Shown here: in pieces, positions 19,336 to 27,713 of the stretch
How positions within the stretch are numbered: position 1 is the stretch's first letter
How the letters are laid out: the number at the start of each line of letters is the position of its first letter
Source: Gardnerella vaginalis
Lineage (GTDB): Bacteria; Actinomycetota; Actinomycetes; Actinomycetales; Bifidobacteriaceae
DNA length: 57,480 nt
Assembly: GCA_946997215.1 (NCBI GenBank)
Contig: CAMPUL010000006.1
Location: forward strand, 1 to 57,480
Direction: 5' to 3'
Position numbers and translations under genes: made by a program
Notes under the pieces: generated by a model
Seen by the model: the letters and a program-made list of their open reading frames with translations, nothing else
What the model was told of the DNA's origin: nothing
The model's database searches: none

Positions 19336-21072
19336 CTACTTTTTATTCGTAGGATTTTGCTTTAATCGAACAGTTAATTCCATAACATAGTTATAGATTT
19401 CCTGCTTTTCTTGCATCTCTCCGCTAATGCGCGTATAAGCATGCATAACAGTCGTGTGATCGCGGCCGCCAAAGACTTCGCCAATATCAACAAGACTCAT
19501 ACTTGTCATTTCTCTAGCTAAATACATTGCAATTTGACGTGCCAAAGCAACATTCTTAGTTCTAGATCTGCCAACAATCTCGTCAAAAGTCATATGGAAG
19601 TACTTAGCAACTTGACCAATAATATCTGTTGGACGAATTTCAATATCGGAAGCAAAGAAGTCTTGTAAAGCTTGTTCTGCCAAGGCTTTGCTTACAGGTT
19701 GATTACTTAAAGATGCAACGGCTGTAACTCTAGTTAAAGCACCTTCAAGCTCACGGATATTCTCTGTAAAACGCTCCGCAATAAGGTCTAGAACATCGCT
19801 AGGAACATTAGAACCATTAGTTGACGCCATCATTCTTAGAATGGCGATTCGAGTTTCTAAATCAGGCGGCTTAATATCAACAGTTAAACCAGACTCAAAT
19901 CTAGAAATAAGTCTTGATTCAAATCCTCTAAGATTTTTAGGAGCAACATCGGAAGCAATAACAATTCTTTTACTTGCTTGATAAAGAGCATTAAAAGTAT
20001 GGAAGAATTGTTCCAGAGTTGCTTCTTTTCCTCCCAAAAACTGAATGTCATCGATTAAAAGAACATCAACTTCGCGGAAGCGCCTATTAAAATTAGCGAT
20101 TTGACCCTGATTTTGACTTGTGTTTTGTAAAGCCTCAATAAATTCGTTAGTAAATTCCTCGCTTGTAATATAACGAACCTTAAGTGAAGAATCCTTAACA
20201 AGAGCATAATTGCCAATAGCATTAAGCAAATGTGTTTTACCTAAACCAGATCCGCCGTAAATACATAAAGGATTAAAGTCTTTTCCAGAGCCTTCTGCAA
20301 CAGCTAAAGCAACTGTGCGCGCAAAACGATTAGAATCTCCAGGAACAAAAGTATCAAAAGTTGCGCAAGTATTTAAGTGAGTAACAGGATCCCTTTTTAT
20401 TGAAGAAGGAATTTTTGCTTGCGGATTATTAATACCAGAATTAATACCAGAAACATCTAAACCAGTGTTTTGCATGGTATTTAAGCCAGTTGCGTAGTCA
20501 AAATCTTTTTGAATAGGAGTATTGCTAGATGAACCAACATTTTCAACGCTATTAGTGTTTACAAGATTGTTGGTATTTTCAACAGTTTTTGCGCCAAAAT
20601 TTGATTTTACGTTCTCTAAAGAGTTGCTTTTAGAAGAAGATAAGTCTGAATTAACGTTTGTATTTTCTTCTAAAGTTGTTGAAAATACTCGGGAAGTCTC
20701 GTTTACATTTTGATTAAGATTGCTTAAATCGGAAGTGCTGTTAGTGGCATTGATGTTAGTTGCTGCACTGTTAGTTGAAGTATTGTTATTTTCTGATTGA
20801 GAAACAATCTTAAATGCTGGAAACATATCTTTTCCAGTACAAATTTTTAATGATGTAAGAAGAGCTGAACTAAGCTCATTTTGCAAAGCTTGCTGTGTTT
20901 CTATATTAGAGACGCAAAGAACAATAGTAGTTCCAAAAATAGATTCAGGTTTTACGCTTTCAAACCAGCTTTTATCTCGGTTGCTTAAAAGGGCATTATG
21001 ACGCAACACTGCAAGGGTATTTGACCACACAATAGTGGCTTGCGCACTTGGGTCGCTAAAAGAATCCGTCAT
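19336..21072 (-). CDS. dnaA: Chromosomal replication initiator DnaA
   Basis: AAA+ initiator that binds DnaA boxes and opens oriC. With the chosen start it has 578 residues. Domain I is at about 1-90. A very long Asn/Ser/Thr-rich linker (about 93-215) replaces a normal short domain II. The AAA+ domain has Walker [10 protein letters not shown] (273 onward) and Walker [11 protein letters not shown]. The C-terminal helix-turn-helix has the box-recognition motif [12 protein letters not shown]. The ATG at 21072 is preferred because a GGGGGG tract lies 6-12 nt upstream. An upstream in-frame start at 21159 would add 29 unconserved residues. Autoregulation through flanking boxes is likely. Confidence 0.97.
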   Translation of the reverse strand: MTDSFSDPSAQATIVWSNTLAVLRHNALLSNRDKSWFESVKPESIFGTTIVLCVSNIETQQALQNELSSALLTSLKICTGKDMFPAFKIVSQSENNNTSTNSAATNINATNSTSDLSNLNQNVNETSRVFSTTLEENTNVNSDLSSSKSNSLENVKSNFGAKTVENTNNLVNTNSVENVGSSSNTPIQKDFDYATGLNTMQNTGLDVSGINSGINNPQAKIPSSIKRDPVTHLNTCATFDTFVPGDSNRFARTVALAVAEGSGKDFNPLCIYGGSGLGKTHLLNAIGNYALVKDSSLKVRYITSEEFTNEFIEALQNTSQNQGQIANFNRRFREVDVLLIDDIQFLGGKEATLEQFFHTFNALYQASKRIVIASDVAPKNLRGFESRLISRFESGLTVDIKPPDLETRIAILRMMASTNGSNVPSDVLDLIAERFTENIRELEGALTRVTAVASLSNQPVSKALAEQALQDFFASDIEIRPTDIIGQVAKYFHMTFDEIVGRSRTKNVALARQIAMYLAREMTSMSLVDIGEVFGGRDHTTVMHAYTRISGEMQEKQEIYNYVMELTVRLKQNPTNKK

Positions 21073-21502
21073 ACTACACCCCCCTAAACTTGCAGAAACA
21101 TTTATTCGATTCTTTACGCTTAGACAAAACAGAGATGCAAAACAGAGATACATATCCATTCGCGCGCGTAAAGAGTGCTAGTAGAATATGTTTACTCCGA
21201 CCCTAAGAAGTTATCCACAGCCTCGCGTGTTGAAAATACTTAATTGTGAATAACATGTGTGTAATTTGTGGATAAGATAAAAGCTTTTAATCCACATTTT
21301 TCAAGGCTTTTACAAGTGGTTTGATTTGGTGAAAATGGTACAGAAAATTTTACGGTGTTGAAAAATTTGACTTATTAAAGCGTACTTATAAACACGTTTA
21401 ATCAAAAGTTTTTTGACTATTGGTGAGGGGTAATAGTAATTTAGTATAGCTTGACTCATACGGAGCCGTGCTTTTGCATGGCTAAATACAGGAGCGTTAG
21501 TT
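21073..21502. other. oriC part 2: dnaA-rpmH intergenic DnaA-box cluster
   Basis: The divergent region between dnaA and rpmH. Exact DnaA boxes lie at 21211-21219 and 21267-21275. One-mismatch boxes lie at 21245-21253 (TGTGAATAA) and 21288-21296 (TAATCCACA), all within 90 bp. Together with the dnaN-side cluster this brackets dnaA in a bipartite arrangement. The boxes also overlap the region expected to hold the dnaA promoter. The stretch 21300-21480 should hold the rpmH promoter, for which no clean pair of hexamers is evident. Confidence 0.85.
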
Positions 21503-21637
21503 ATGAAGAGGACATTCCAGCCTAACAACCGTCGTCGTCACATGAAGCACGGCTTCCGCGTTCGCATGCGTACGCGTGCTGGCCGCGCAGTGATTAATCG
21601 TCGTCGCGCCAAGGGCCGTAAGACACTATCTGCCTGA
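21503..21637 (+). CDS. rpmH: 50S ribosomal protein bL34
   Basis: A 44-codon gene beginning [12 protein letters not shown] and ending [11 protein letters not shown], the full and typical bL34 sequence, rich in Arg and Lys. GGAG lies about 10 nt before the ATG. It precedes rnpA as in nearly all bacteria and is divergent from dnaA across the second DnaA-box cluster. Its codon use is distinctly more GC-rich than that of its neighbours, as expected for a highly expressed ribosomal gene. Confidence 0.98.
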   Translation: MKRTFQPNNRRRHMKHGFRVRMRTRAGRAVINRRRAKGRKTLSA

Positions 21638-21657
21638 GATGGGGCGCGTCGTAAAGC

Positions 21658-22209
21658 ATGGATAGGCTGAAAAGCCATCGCGATTTTGTTGCGGTGCTCA
21701 AAAAACGACGCAAGGTGTGTTCACGGGATATCGTCGCGCATTACAACATGCGTGGCGGTATAGCCGTGTTAAACGCGCTTAACGAAGGCGAAAAAACAAG
21801 TCTGAATCAGATTGCCACGGGTCGTGATGGTAATACACCCGCGGCATTTTGTGATACCTTAAATCAGTCTCAACAAAATGAAGCTGACTTAAGGCTAGGG
21901 CTTGCTGTATCTAAAAGCGTAGGAAAAGCTGTTATTAGAAATAAAGTAAAAAGACGCTTTAGAGTAATAGCAAAAGAACATCAATCGTTATTGCCAAAAG
22001 GTTGTGACGTAGTTCTAAGAGCCAAATCTACTGCTGCTAGTGCATCGTTTGAATCATTAAATGAGCAGGTTAAAAAGATTTTTGAGAAAATAACCAAAAT
22101 TGTTCAAAATCAAAGCCATCAAATAGCGCAAGAAGAACACCAAGAATACCAACTAAATCAACCATCAGAATCGTTGAAAATCGGCGAAAACAACAATAAG
22201 TTGGTTTAA
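21658..22209 (+). CDS. rnpA: Ribonuclease P protein component
   Basis: Protein subunit of RNase P, which matures tRNA 5' ends. It starts [20 protein letters not shown] and carries the RNA-binding signature RNKVKRRFR (94-102). At 183 residues it is longer than the usual 110-125. About 40 extra residues (about 35-77) sit between the first strand and the core, and a Gln/Glu/Asn-rich tail follows after about 150. It begins 20 bp after rpmH. Confidence 0.94.
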   Translation: MDRLKSHRDFVAVLKKRRKVCSRDIVAHYNMRGGIAVLNALNEGEKTSLNQIATGRDGNTPAAFCDTLNQSQQNEADLRLGLAVSKSVGKAVIRNKVKRRFRVIAKEHQSLLPKGCDVVLRAKSTAASASFESLNEQVKKIFEKITKIVQNQSHQIAQEEHQEYQLNQPSESLKIGENNNKLV

Positions 22210-22226
22210 GGAATAGTGATACAGCT

Positions 22227-22547
22227 ATGAATAGCAGAAAAAGTGTTGTAGCGAATTTGATTATAAAAGCGATTCGCTGGTATCAACGCGCGATTTCTGC
22301 TAATAGACCAGCTTGCTGCCGATATTACCCAACATGCTCAAGGTATGCTATTGAAGCAATTAGCCGCTATGGAGCGTTTAGGGGCGGTATCCTAGCCGCT
22401 TTGCGACTATTGCGCTGTAGGCCATGGACTAGTTGCAGTATTGACGACGTACCACGCAAATATTCAATTTTTTATCGTTGCGCTTGGTCTAAAGCGCATG
22501 AAGAGCCACGGTTAACTCCCTTGGCTGAAGAAGACAAGGATAACTAA
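22227..22547 (+). CDS. yidD: Membrane protein insertion efficiency factor YidD
   Basis: Small 106-residue YidD/DUF37 protein. The family hallmark is IRWYQRAISANRP followed by CRYYPTCSRYAIEAISRYG and GGILAALRLLRCRPW, including the conserved cysteines. It supports YidC-dependent insertion at the membrane surface. Its stop overlaps the first base of the yidC start (TAATG), so the two are probably translationally coupled. Confidence 0.96.
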   Translation: MNSRKSVVANLIIKAIRWYQRAISANRPACCRYYPTCSRYAIEAISRYGAFRGGILAALRLLRCRPWTSCSIDDVPRKYSIFYRCAWSKAHEEPRLTPLAEEDKDN

Positions 22548-23557
22548 TGTTTAATCAAGATCACTTTTTACTTGATAACGGACCTTTGGGATGGTTCTAT
22601 AAAATCCTTACTCCAGTTGAATGGCTTATGACTCAAGTAATGTCAATTTTCCATAAGCTATTTGTTCTTATTGGAATGAATGAAATTGGGTTCTCCTGGG
22701 TTCTTTCAATCGTCTTTCTTGTGCTTGTTGTGCACGCGTGCATATTCCCTGCCTTCATAAAAAGCATTAAGGGCATGCGCAATATGCAAGCAATCGCTCC
22801 TAAAATGAAGAAAATTCAGCAAAAGTATAAGGGTAAAAACGATTCTGCTAGCAAAGAAGCAATGCAGCGAGAAATGATGAAGCTGTATCAAGATAACAAC
22901 GCGAATCCTGCAGGAAGTTGCTTGCCAATGATGATTCAAGGTCCAGCGTTTATGAGTATTTGGTACACGCTTTCCGCTATTCCATTTATTGCTAGAGGCA
23001 AGCATGCTGCTCTTGGTGCTTTTGATATTGCTACAGCGCAGCAATTCGTTAAAACGCACGTATTTGGTGTTGGTGTTGCAGATACATTTATGACTGTTCA
23101 AGCGGGCGGAAAAGTCGTTATTGTAATCTTTGTTATATTGATGTGTGCTGCAATGTGGTACATGCAATTTAACAATATTCGTAAGAATCTTCCTCCTGAA
23201 TCTAAGCAAGGCAGCCAATACACAATGCAAAAACTTATGATGTGGGGATTCCCGTTAATCTACGTTTTCTCTGCATTTGCTCTTCCGTTTGCAATGCTTG
23301 TTTATTGGCTTGTAAACAACATTATTAACATGCTTCGCTCTATTTGGCAGGTGTATGCCTTCCCAACTCCAGGATCTCCTGCAGCCGAGGAAAAAGAAAA
23401 GCGCGATTACAAAAAAGAATCCGAGCGCCGAAAGCGTGAAGGTTTGCCTTCTATTGAGGAAGAAAAGCTTCAACAAGCTCGAGAAGTTGCTAAGCGCAGA
23501 GAATCCGAAGGGTTCCAACGTAAGCAGCCTAATCGCAAGCGAAAAACAAGTAAATAA
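22547..23557 (+). CDS. yidC: Membrane protein insertase YidC (Oxa1 family)
   Basis: Inserts and folds membrane proteins, alone or with SecYEG. The 336-residue protein lacks the large periplasmic domain of E. coli YidC, as usual in Gram-positive bacteria. Hydrophobic segments lie at about 40-65, 125-150, 185-205 and 225-260. A conserved cytoplasmic hairpin (about 75-110, Lys-rich) lies between the first two. A basic tail ends in RKRKTSK, a likely ribosome contact. AAGGA precedes the ATG. Confidence 0.96.
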   Translation: MFNQDHFLLDNGPLGWFYKILTPVEWLMTQVMSIFHKLFVLIGMNEIGFSWVLSIVFLVLVVHACIFPAFIKSIKGMRNMQAIAPKMKKIQQKYKGKNDSASKEAMQREMMKLYQDNNANPAGSCLPMMIQGPAFMSIWYTLSAIPFIARGKHAALGAFDIATAQQFVKTHVFGVGVADTFMTVQAGGKVVIVIFVILMCAAMWYMQFNNIRKNLPPESKQGSQYTMQKLMMWGFPLIYVFSAFALPFAMLVYWLVNNIINMLRSIWQVYAFPTPGSPAAEEKEKRDYKKESERRKREGLPSIEEEKLQQAREVAKRRESEGFQRKQPNRKRKTSK

Positions 23558-23696
23558 TGTAAAAACAAGGTAAATGTGAATTTATTTATTAGATTTATTA
23601 AAATTATTAAAATATTTATAAATTTGGATTTATCTTCAGTTAAACTGTACACAGAATTGTGATTCTTGACATTTATTGAAATTAAGGAGTATGTAA

Positions 23697-24275
23697 ATGG
23701 CGCAAGACGAGACCAGGAGCATTGACCAGCTCAATGAGGAAGCTGATATAGCTGCCGATTATTTAGAAGGACTTTTAGATATTGCTGATTACGAAGGCGA
23801 TATTGAAATGGGAGTTCGCAACAATAGACCAATGATTCAAATTGTTGCAGACGACGATTCAGATATTAAGCATTTGATTGGTAGAGATGGAGAGGTTGTT
23901 GATGCTTTGCAACAATTGAGCCGTCTAGCTATTCAGCAAAAAACTGGTGAAAGATCGCACTTAATTGTAGATGTTGATGGATTCCTTAAGCGTAAGCGTC
24001 AACATTTGCGAGATATTGCACTCGATGCTGTTGATGAAGTTCGCGAAACTGGCGATTCTGTGAGCTTAAAGCCAATGAATTCGTTTGAGCGTAAAGTTAT
24101 TCACGATACAGTTAGAGAAGAAGGCTTAAGGTCTAGGTCTCATGGAGAAGAACCACACCGCTACGTTACTGTTTATATGCCTGCAAGCGCCATTGATGAC
24201 GATGATTTAGATGAAGATGTGGATGTAGACATGGATGATGTAGACGTAGAGTTGGATGAAGAGTACACAGAGTAG
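23697..24275 (+). CDS. jag: Jag/KhpB-like KH-R3H RNA-binding protein
   Basis: RNA-binding protein encoded after yidC in most Gram-positive bacteria. A KH-like domain (about 45-100, with LIGRDGEVVDALQQLSRLA) is followed by an R3H domain (about 115-160, with PMNSFERKVIHDTV and RSRSHGEEPHRYV). A strongly acidic Asp/Val tail follows (about 163-192), a simple-sequence extension. The ribosome-binding site AAGGAG is strong. A 139-bp gap separates it from yidC. Confidence 0.94.
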   Translation: MAQDETRSIDQLNEEADIAADYLEGLLDIADYEGDIEMGVRNNRPMIQIVADDDSDIKHLIGRDGEVVDALQQLSRLAIQQKTGERSHLIVDVDGFLKRKRQHLRDIALDAVDEVRETGDSVSLKPMNSFERKVIHDTVREEGLRSRSHGEEPHRYVTVYMPASAIDDDDLDEDVDVDMDDVDVELDEEYTE

Positions 24276-24287
24276 CAATTAGCTTAA

Positions 24288-24339
24288 ACAAGAAGTAACA
24301 CAATAGAACAAAAATGTTTTGTTGTGTTACTTTTTGTTT
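24288..24339 (+). terminator. Terminator after jag
   Basis: A 10-bp stem (24294-24303 with 24322-24331) merges directly into a T run at 24331-24335. It is a typical intrinsic terminator and separates jag from rsmG. Confidence 0.9.
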
Positions 24340-24370
24340 GAGAGGCTGATTTGCGGAAAAGATTTTAGAT

Positions 24371-25078
24371 ATGGAACAGGCTGATAATTTACAAAATAAT
24401 GTAGATGAAAATAATGTAGATGAATTAGACAACTCCCCTTTGTTGAGTGAAGTTTTGGGCAATGCTCTTGATAAATGCAAGATGTTTCACGTAAAACTTA
24501 AGAAAGAGGGATTAGTTCGCGGCCTTGTTGGTCCTAGGGATATGAATATTCTTTGGGAAAGGCATATTCTAAATTCTGCTGCGGTTGTTCCATTTGTTAA
24601 GAAAGCAGTTGAAAAGTCAAGTAAGAAATCTATTGCAGACGTTGGAAGCGGCGGAGGTTTTCCAGGAATTGTTGTTGCTGCTTGTTTGTCAGATTGCAAA
24701 GTAACATTAATCGAGCCAATGGAAAGACGAGTTCTTTGGTTAAAAGAATGCATAGAACTTATGGACTTAAAAAATGTTACAGTTTTTCATGGAAGATCAG
24801 ACGAAGTTATATCTAAAGTTAAGTCCCACGAAATTCCAGCCTTTGACGTAGTTACATGTAGAGCTGTTGCGCCTATGACAAAATTGGCCGGCTGGACCAT
24901 TCCGCTATTAGGGAAGAATGGCCAGCTAATTGCGTTAAAAGGAAAATCTGCACAAGCAGAGATTGATAAAGCTGCAAAGATGATTAAAAAAGTAAAGGGA
25001 TTAAATCCCAGAGTGGTCGATGCTCCTGTTGCTAAGGGCCTTCAATCAACAAGTGTTGTAATAATCGATAAAGGCTGA
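24371..25078 (+). CDS. rsmG: 16S rRNA (guanine527-N7)-methyltransferase RsmG
   Basis: SAM-dependent methyltransferase (GidB) that makes m7G527 in 16S rRNA. The SAM-binding motif is [16 protein letters not shown] (about 93-108), followed by [14 protein letters not shown] and VTCRAVAPM. The N-terminal substrate region has [18 protein letters not shown]. An acidic Asn-rich leader of about 25 residues is extra. It is adjacent to parA as in other actinobacteria. Loss of this gene gives low-level streptomycin resistance in other species; it appears intact here. Confidence 0.96.
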   Translation: MEQADNLQNNVDENNVDELDNSPLLSEVLGNALDKCKMFHVKLKKEGLVRGLVGPRDMNILWERHILNSAAVVPFVKKAVEKSSKKSIADVGSGGGFPGIVVAACLSDCKVTLIEPMERRVLWLKECIELMDLKNVTVFHGRSDEVISKVKSHEIPAFDVVTCRAVAPMTKLAGWTIPLLGKNGQLIALKGKSAQAEIDKAAKMIKKVKGLNPRVVDAPVAKGLQSTSVVIIDKG

Positions 25079-25158
25079 TTGATAAAAGCTGATTTAAGTT
25101 TTGTGATTTAGTTCTGTACTTTTACTCGCAATTATTTTTTGTATTAAATTTCATTGAA

Positions 25159-25206
25159 TGTTTCACGTGAAACTGAATAAAGATGTTATGTGTTTCACGT
25201 GAAACG
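25159..25206. other. parS: Two parS sites upstream of parA
   Basis: TGTTTCACGTGAAACt at 25159-25174 and TGTTTCACGTGAAACg at 25191-25206. Each matches the ParB-binding consensus TGTTTCACGTGAAACA at 15 of 16 bases. They lie in the 255-bp gap between rsmG and parA, start to start 32 bp apart. Confidence 0.95.
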
Positions 25207-25333
25207 GCGTGTTTTTGTAGTATTTTTTGCAATTTTTATGGTGTTTTATGTCCATAGAAGAAAGGAAACTTGAAAATACTACGGTTAAATTGGTTAGGTT
25301 TGTAATTTCCCATAGGTGGGCGGGGTGGTGTGA

Positions 25334-26284
25334 ATGGTGGAATCAGCAGAAGATACAATTAAACGTATTTTTGGGGATTCTGGATCTTCCTTGGGCAGTG
25401 AGTTGGCAGATATAACCAGTCGCTTCCACGCCATTGATGGCGTTGTGTTCCCTAAGCCGAAGACTACACGTTTTATTGCAGTTGCGAATCAAAAGGGCGG
25501 AGTTGGAAAAACCAGTTCCGCTGTGAATTTGTCGGCAGCAATGGCTGTTGGCGGCTCAAAAGTTTTATTGATTGATATGGATCCGCAAGGTAATGCTTCT
25601 ACGGCAATGAATATACCACATTCTTCCGCAGATCCTTCTATTTATGATGTTATTGAGGGAAGAAAGACTATTGCCGAAGTTAAACAAGAATGCCCAGATA
25701 TTGCAGGGCTAGATGTTGTTCCAGCTTCAATTGAGTTAAGTGGTGCTGAATTAGAAGTTGCTCAAATGGAAGATAGGAATAATCTTCTTAAGAATGCAAT
25801 TGATGAGTTTTTAAGGTCCAGCAGTGAACATTACGATTACGTTTTTATTGATTGCCCACCTTCTCTTGGTCTTTTAGTAATTAATGCGATGTGCGCTGTG
25901 CACGAGATGCTAATTCCAATTCAAGCGGAATACTATGCGCTTGAAGGATTGGGTCAGTTGATTAGAACAATTGGTTTGGTTCAAAAACACTATAATTCTG
26001 CGCTCGTTGTTTCTACAATGCTTGTAACAATGTTTGATAAGCGAACTCTTCTTGGTAGAGAAGTTTTTCAAGAAGTTAAAAATCATTATCCAAACATTGT
26101 TCTTAATACCACTATTCCGCGAACTGTTAAGATTCCAGAAGCGCCAAGTTTTAATCAAAGTGTTATAACCTACGATCCACATGGAACAGGTGCTGTGTCT
26201 TATAGAGAAGCTGCATTTGAGATAGCTAATAAGTCTGACGTAATTTTGTCTGTTATTGAATCAAAAAGAGAGGGTAATGAATGA
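25334..26284 (+). CDS. parA: Chromosome partitioning ATPase ParA
   Basis: Deviant-Walker ATPase that moves origin-proximal ParB complexes. The ATPase domain starts at about residue 45 with FIAVANQKGGVGKTSSAVNLS. It continues with switch I LIDMDPQGNAS and Walker B YVFIDCPPSLG. A 44-residue N-terminal extension precedes it. The gene overlaps parB by 4 bp (ATGA) and lies downstream of two parS sites. Confidence 0.96.
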   Translation: MVESAEDTIKRIFGDSGSSLGSELADITSRFHAIDGVVFPKPKTTRFIAVANQKGGVGKTSSAVNLSAAMAVGGSKVLLIDMDPQGNASTAMNIPHSSADPSIYDVIEGRKTIAEVKQECPDIAGLDVVPASIELSGAELEVAQMEDRNNLLKNAIDEFLRSSSEHYDYVFIDCPPSLGLLVINAMCAVHEMLIPIQAEYYALEGLGQLIRTIGLVQKHYNSALVVSTMLVTMFDKRTLLGREVFQEVKNHYPNIVLNTTIPRTVKIPEAPSFNQSVITYDPHGTGAVSYREAAFEIANKSDVILSVIESKREGNE

Positions 26285-27648
26285 TGAGTGCAAGTAAATC
26301 GCGTTTGGGGAAAGGATTGGGCGCATTATTCCCTGCACTTCCTGGAGAAGATAGTTTAGATGAGTTTGCGAATAAAAAAATTGAAGATGTTTCACATGAA
26401 ACATTAAAGAATGATGATACTTCGAACACTGTTTCACGTGAAACGGATAGTAAAATCATAGATAAAAATACGCAAAAAAGTGTTTCACGTGAAACCAAAG
26501 TATTTACAAAAAAGCCAGCTAAGGTTCCTAGCGTTAATAACGCAATTTCCCCGCATTTAAGCCAAAAATTAGGGGAAAATACTTCTGTTTCACGTGAAAC
26601 AGTGCCATCAATCGCAAGCAAAAAAAAGCATTCGTCAAAACGATCTTCTATGCCGTCAATTGATGACGTTACAAGGCCAATTGACTTTTTCTTTGGCGAT
26701 TCTGCTTCTAAATCGTTTGTTTCTTCAAGGCAAAAAAATGAAGATAATGATAAAAATAAAGTTGCACAAAAAATATCGCAAGATAAACAAACAAGCCAGA
26801 CGCAAGAGCTAAAGCCTATTGAAGGTGGGTATTTAGAGTATTTAGATCCAAGTGATATTGTTCCAAATGCTCATCAGCCACGTACGATTTTTGACGAAGA
26901 AGAGCTTCAAGAATTGTCTGCTTCAATCAAAGAGGTTGGAGTTTTGCAGCCGATTGTTGTGCGAAAAATCAAGGATATAAGTCAAGATGATTTGCACAAT
27001 GCACATTATGAGCTAATAATGGGTGAGCGAAGGTGGAGAGCAACGCAATTAGCAGGTCTTAAAAAGATTCCAGCGATTGTTAGAACCACTTCGGATGAAA
27101 ACATGCTTAGGGATGCGCTTTTGGAGAATTTGCACAGAGTTGCATTAAATCCGCTAGAAGAAGCTGCAGCTTATGCTCAAATGATTGATGATTTTGGACT
27201 TACGCAAATTCAACTTTCTAAGTCCGTTTCTAAGTCTCGTCCGCAAATCGCAAACACCTTGCGACTTTTGAATTTGCCAGCCAGCGTTCAAAAGCATATT
27301 GCGTCGGGAGTGCTTTCTGCAGGTCACGCTCGTGCTCTTCTTGCATTAGCTTCTACAGAAGAAATGGAAGCTCTTGCAAAGCGCATTATTGCAGAAGGTT
27401 TATCGGTTCGCAGTACGGAAGAAATTGTTTCGATTAAAGTAGATAATGGAGACGATTCTTCTAGAAGAACTAGAGTTAAAAGAAACAACAAGTGGGCATC
27501 TTCGCCAATTAGAAAGCAGCTTGAAGATAGATTCTCCACAAAAGTGGCCATTAAGGGAAGTGAAAATCACGGAAGAATCGAAATCGTATTTTCCTCTCCA
27601 GAAGAATTGCAACGAATAGTCAATATTCTAGTAGATAAAAAAGATTAA
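26281..27648 (+). CDS. parB: Chromosome partitioning protein ParB
   Basis: CTP-dependent clamp that binds parS and spreads around the origin. A conserved N-terminus (SKSRLGKGLGALFP) leads into a 150-residue polar region. The ParB/Srx domain follows (about 185-275: NAHQPRTIFDEEELQELSASI, GERRWRATQLAG) with a helix-turn-helix (about 290-345: SKSRPQIANTLRLL) and a C-terminal dimerisation domain. The polar region contains four peptides of the form VS(R/H)ET, each encoded by an in-frame parS-like 16-mer. The length of 455 exceeds the usual size because of this region. Confidence 0.96.
   Translation: MMSASKSRLGKGLGALFPALPGEDSLDEFANKKIEDVSHETLKNDDTSNTVSRETDSKIIDKNTQKSVSRETKVFTKKPAKVPSVNNAISPHLSQKLGENTSVSRETVPSIASKKKHSSKRSSMPSIDDVTRPIDFFFGDSASKSFVSSRQKNEDNDKNKVAQKISQDKQTSQTQELKPIEGGYLEYLDPSDIVPNAHQPRTIFDEEELQELSASIKEVGVLQPIVVRKIKDISQDDLHNAHYELIMGERRWRATQLAGLKKIPAIVRTTSDENMLRDALLENLHRVALNPLEEAAAYAQMIDDFGLTQIQLSKSVSKSRPQIANTLRLLNLPASVQKHIASGVLSAGHARALLALASTEEMEALAKRIIAEGLSVRSTEEIVSIKVDNGDDSSRRTRVKRNNKWASSPIRKQLEDRFSTKVAIKGSENHGRIEIVFSSPEELQRIVNILVDKKD
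26388..26601. other. parS: Four parS sites inside the parB coding region
   Basis: Sites lie at 26388-26403 (one mismatch in the core, CAT for CGT), 26430-26445 (15/16), 26481-26496 (15/16) and 26586-26601 (perfect 16-mer). All are in the same reading phase and encode VSHET, VSRET, VSRET and VSRET. Confidence 0.93.
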
Positions 27649-27653
27649 TAATA

Positions 27654-27700
27654 AGCCCCCAATGAGCTGTTAGTAGCAACCATTGGGGGCTATTGTTTCA
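27654..27700. terminator. Bidirectional terminator between parB and trxB
   Basis: A perfect 11-bp stem (27654-27664 with 27681-27691) between convergent genes, followed on the plus strand by a short T-rich stretch. Confidence 0.88.
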
Positions 27701-27709
27701 CGTGGAACA
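27694..27709. other. parS: parS-like site after parB
   Basis: TGTTTCACGTGgAACA matches the consensus at 15 of 16 bases and is placed between the terminator and the end of trxB. Confidence 0.8.
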
Positions 27710-27713
27710 AAAA

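Noticed and set aside
21073..21159. An N-terminal extension of DnaA starting at 21159
   Set aside because: The 29 extra residues have no DnaA similarity, and the G-rich ribosome-binding site sits immediately before the internal ATG at 21072.
22706..23230. A 174-codon open frame on the minus strand inside yidC
   Set aside because: It lies antisense to the conserved YidC core and its translation shows no recognisable family.
25159..25206. Possible CRISPR or transposon-end repeats suggested by repeated palindromes
   Set aside because: The palindromes are parS sites next to parA/parB. Spacing is irregular and no transposase or cas gene is present anywhere in the window.
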